Assembly (NCBI GenBank): GCA_002392505.1
Contig: DGHD01000007.1
Span: 13,296-19,994 of the forward strand
Reading direction: 5' to 3'
DNA length: 6,699 nucleotides
Source of the DNA: Christensenella sp. UBA3857
GTDB taxonomy: Bacteria; Bacillota; Clostridia; Christensenellales; CAG-138
Of the stretch, positions 5,761 through 6,699 are shown piece after piece. Within the stretch, counting starts at the first letter, position 1; the number at the start of each line of letters is the position of its first letter. The position numbers and the translations under genes are program-made. Under the pieces are notes generated by a model that saw only the letters and a list, made by a program, of their open reading frames with translations, had not been told where the DNA came from and ran no database searches.

Positions 5761-5780
5761 AAAACAGGAGCGCCGGTCAA
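5751..5780 (-). promoter_or_regulatory. Promoter of the PAP2-DUF4234 operon
   Basis: On the minus strand TTGACC (5775-5780) and TAGAAT (5751-5756), each one base off consensus, with an 18-base spacer. The predicted start is near 5744, giving a short leader of about 24 bases that includes GGGGG. Confidence 0.7.
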
Positions 5781-5786
5781 GCAAAG

Positions 5787-5823
5787 ACGGCGCGAAACGG
5801 CGCGAATTGAGTCGATACGGCGC
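5787..5823 (+). repeat. Phased direct repeats ACGGCGC between divergent promoters
   Basis: ACGGCGCGAA occurs twice in perfect tandem (5787-5796 and 5797-5806). Its first seven bases recur at 5817-5823, so copies begin at 5787, 5797 and 5817, that is 10 and 20 bases apart, on one face of the helix. A shorter ACGGCA follows at 5839. They lie between the PAP2 operon promoter and the DUF1508 promoter and could be a regulator-binding array serving one or both. No regulator is identifiable. Confidence 0.4.
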
Positions 5824-5853
5824 ATTTTTTTCAAAAAAACGGCATTTTAAGTA

Positions 5854-5882
5854 TTGAAAACGGAAATGAAATGTTGTATATT
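5854..5882 (+). promoter_or_regulatory. Promoter of the DUF1508 gene with upstream A/T tract
   Basis: TTGAAA (5854-5859) and TATATT (5877-5882), each one base off consensus, with a 17-base spacer. Seven T, one C and seven A (5825-5839) lie just upstream, roughly at -64 to -50, where an UP element could strengthen transcription. The predicted start is near 5889. Confidence 0.75.
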
Positions 5883-5914
5883 ATAAACGAACCAATAAAC
5901 AGGAGGAATGTTTT

Positions 5915-6289
5915 ATGGGTAAGTTTATAATCAAGAACACCAAGACCGGCATCAAGTTCGATCTTAAAGCCACCAATGGCGAGGTCATTGCCACTTCCGA
6001 GGTTTATAAGGCGGAGGCTTCCTGCCGCAAGGGTATAGCCAGCGTTATGAGGAACTCCCTTGTCGCCGGTATCGAGGATCAGACCGTCGAGGGCTATGAG
6101 GTCTTGAAGAACCCCAAGTTCGAGGTCTATACCGATAAGGCAGGCGAGATCCGTTTCCGCCTCAAGGCAAGGAACGGTCAGATCATCGCCATGTCCGAGG
6201 GATATAAGGCTATGAAGAGCTGCCTCAACGGCATCGACTCCATCAGGAGGAACGCTCCCGAAGCCCCCATCGTAAAGAGCGAGGAATGA
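5915..6289 (+). CDS. DUF1508/YegP-like protein with two repeats
   Basis: A 124-residue soluble protein built of two copies of the DUF1508 (YegP) module. Copy one (residues 3-48) has GIKFDLKATNGEVIATSEVY and ends in GIASVMRN; copy two (67-114) has EIRFRLKARNGQIIAMSEGY and ends in GIDSIRRN. The conserved Phe-x-Leu-x-Ala-x-Asn-Gly core and the Ser-Glu-x-Tyr pair are kept in both, and each copy has one Cys at the same place (Cys37, Cys103). The molecular function of this family is not established. The start is secured by AGGAGG (5901-5906) 8 bases before the ATG. Thirteen of fourteen lysines use AAG and nearly all Glu codons are GAG; together with the strong promoter and ribosome site this suggests high expression. 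Single-gene unit, divergent from the PAP2 operon and closed by a terminator. Confidence 0.93.
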   Translation: MGKFIIKNTKTGIKFDLKATNGEVIATSEVYKAEASCRKGIASVMRNSLVAGIEDQTVEGYEVLKNPKFEVYTDKAGEIRFRLKARNGQIIAMSEGYKAMKSCLNGIDSIRRNAPEAPIVKSEE

Positions 6290-6317
6290 TCTTCGGCAAT
6301 AAATGACAGCGATCACA

Positions 6318-6354
6318 AAGGGCGACCGTTTATTTCGGTCGCCCTTCGGTTTGT
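6318..6354 (+). terminator. Intrinsic terminator of the DUF1508 gene
   Basis: A perfect 11-bp stem (6318-6328 with 6336-6346), rich in G and C at its upper part, with a 7-base A/T loop. It is followed by CGGTTTGTT. It starts 28 bases after the stop codon. The T tract is interrupted but the stem is strong. Confidence 0.75.
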
Positions 6355-6370
6355 TATAATAATGAACCGT

Positions 6371-6416
6371 CCCCGGGGGTCAGCGGACCGCTCTTGAACG
6401 AGCGGTGGATGAGGGA
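6371..6416 (+). repeat. Palindromic intergenic repeat, copy A
   Basis: The first of three related copies in the gene-free right end (6355-6699). CCCCGGGGG is followed by GGACCG (6385-6390), a perfect 7-bp hairpin ACCGCTC/GAGCGGT (6387-6393 with 6400-6406) and the tail GGTGGATGAGGGA (6404-6416). The same GGACCG and the same 13-base tail recur in copy B. Repeats of this style, ending in a GATGAGGG motif, are scattered between genes of many gut Clostridia; that comparison is from general knowledge. Confidence 0.65.
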
Positions 6417-6422
6417 CCTTTC

Positions 6423-6440
6423 ATGCGCCTTCGGGCGCAT
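6423..6440. repeat. Perfect hairpin with TTCG tetraloop
   Basis: ATGCGCC and GGCGCAT form a 7-bp stem around TTCG, an exceptionally stable C(UUCG)G loop if transcribed. There is no T tract on the plus side, so it is unlikely to be a terminator. Just after it, GCGCATATCGAA (6435-6446) is nearly repeated as GCGTATATCGAA (6454-6465). Confidence 0.6.
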
Positions 6441-6507
6441 ATCGAACGCGGATGCGTATATCGAAGCGCGGGGAAGCCCTTTGGTTTGTTTGCTTTTTAC
6501 TATTCAG

Positions 6508-6560
6508 CCTTCCCTTGGGGGAAGGGGGACCGGAGCCGTAAGGCGAGGGTGGATGAGGGA
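6508..6560 (+). repeat. Palindromic intergenic repeat, copy B
   Basis: CCTTCCC (6508-6514) pairs with GGGAAGG (6519-6525) around a TTGG loop. Then follow GGACCG (6527-6532), a small GCC-GTAA-GGC hairpin (6535-6544) and GGTGGATGAGGGA (6548-6560), the 13-base tail identical to copy A. Copy B is enclosed by a 9-base inverted repeat, GGGAAGCCC (6471-6479) and GGGCTTCCC (6577-6585). Confidence 0.7.
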
Positions 6561-6613
6561 AGTTTCCGAAAAACGCGGGCTTCCCAACTGCGTAACAAAA
6601 GAAAAGACCGGGT

Positions 6614-6632
6614 GAAAATCCTCCGGATTTTC
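6614..6632. repeat. Short hairpin between repeat copies
   Basis: GAAAATCC (6614-6621) and GGATTTTC (6625-6632) form an 8-bp stem with a 3-base loop. It has no T tract and no adjoining gene; it appears to belong to the repeat cluster. Confidence 0.5.
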
Positions 6633-6642
6633 CGGATCATAA

Positions 6643-6699
6643 CCCCCTCATCAGTCGTTCTCGCTTACGCTCGCCCGACAGCTTTTGCCGGGGCGGACC
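6643..6699 (-). repeat. Palindromic intergenic repeat, copy C, inverted and cut by window edge
   Basis: On the minus strand this copy ends in CTGATGAGGGGG (6643-6654), matching the GGATGAGGG tail of copies A and B. It contains the same GTAA apex (CGTAAG, 6664-6669) flanked by an outer GTCG/CGAC pair (6654-6657 with 6676-6679). It is the most diverged copy and points the opposite way. The repeat continues past the right edge, so its full form is not visible. Confidence 0.6.

Noticed and set aside
4336..5810. Two long plus-strand open frames opposite the PAP2 operon
   Set aside because: Both are antisense to proteins with clear membrane topology and catalytic motifs, and their translations are charged and His-rich, as expected from the complement of membrane-protein genes.
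6394..6615. Small plus-strand gene of 73 codons
   Set aside because: It runs through repeat copies A and B and several hairpins, has no ribosome site, and its translation mirrors the repeat sequence.
1..6699. CRISPR array, toxin-antitoxin pair, phage genes, tRNA or rRNA
   Set aside because: No regularly spaced repeats with unique spacers, no recognisable toxin, nuclease or integrase, and no tRNA-like fold were seen on either strand.

Overview
The window looks like chromosomal DNA from a GC-rich, Gram-positive gut Clostridium-type anaerobe (Oscillospiraceae or a related lineage). This is inferred from the type I dockerin on a secreted protein, the Firmicutes-style purine-rich ribosome sites and sigma-A promoters, and the palindromic intergenic repeats; no taxonomic marker gene is complete here.

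Layout, left to right. Positions 1-254 (minus) hold the first 84 codons of the ribosome-associated GTPase TypA/BipA, with its promoter. A strong hairpin terminator separates it from a minus-strand CaCA-family cation exchanger (408-1436) driven by a fully consensus promoter. Divergent from that gene, galM (aldose 1-epimerase, 1612-2619) starts so close to its extended -10 box that its mRNA is probably leaderless. A consensus promoter and an 80-base structured leader then precede a secreted, cysteine-rich, beta-helix-like protein ending in a dockerin (2776-4275). A bidirectional terminator lies between it and a convergent two-gene minus operon: a PAP2-family membrane phosphatase (4734-5720) followed by a small DUF4234 membrane protein (4333-4692). 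Divergent from the operon is a two-repeat DUF1508/YegP-like protein (5915-6289) with a strong ribosome site and biased codons, closed by a terminator.

The last ~340 bases carry no credible gene. They hold three diverged copies of a palindromic repeat (two direct, one inverted, the last cut by the window edge) and further small hairpins.

The genes are mostly independent transcription units: translation GTPase, ion exchange, sugar epimerisation, a secreted dockerin protein, and envelope lipid phosphatase. I see no defence, phage or CRISPR system. The least explained parts are the dockerin protein and its leader, the leaderless galM start, the helically phased repeats at 5787-5823, and the repeat cluster at the right end.
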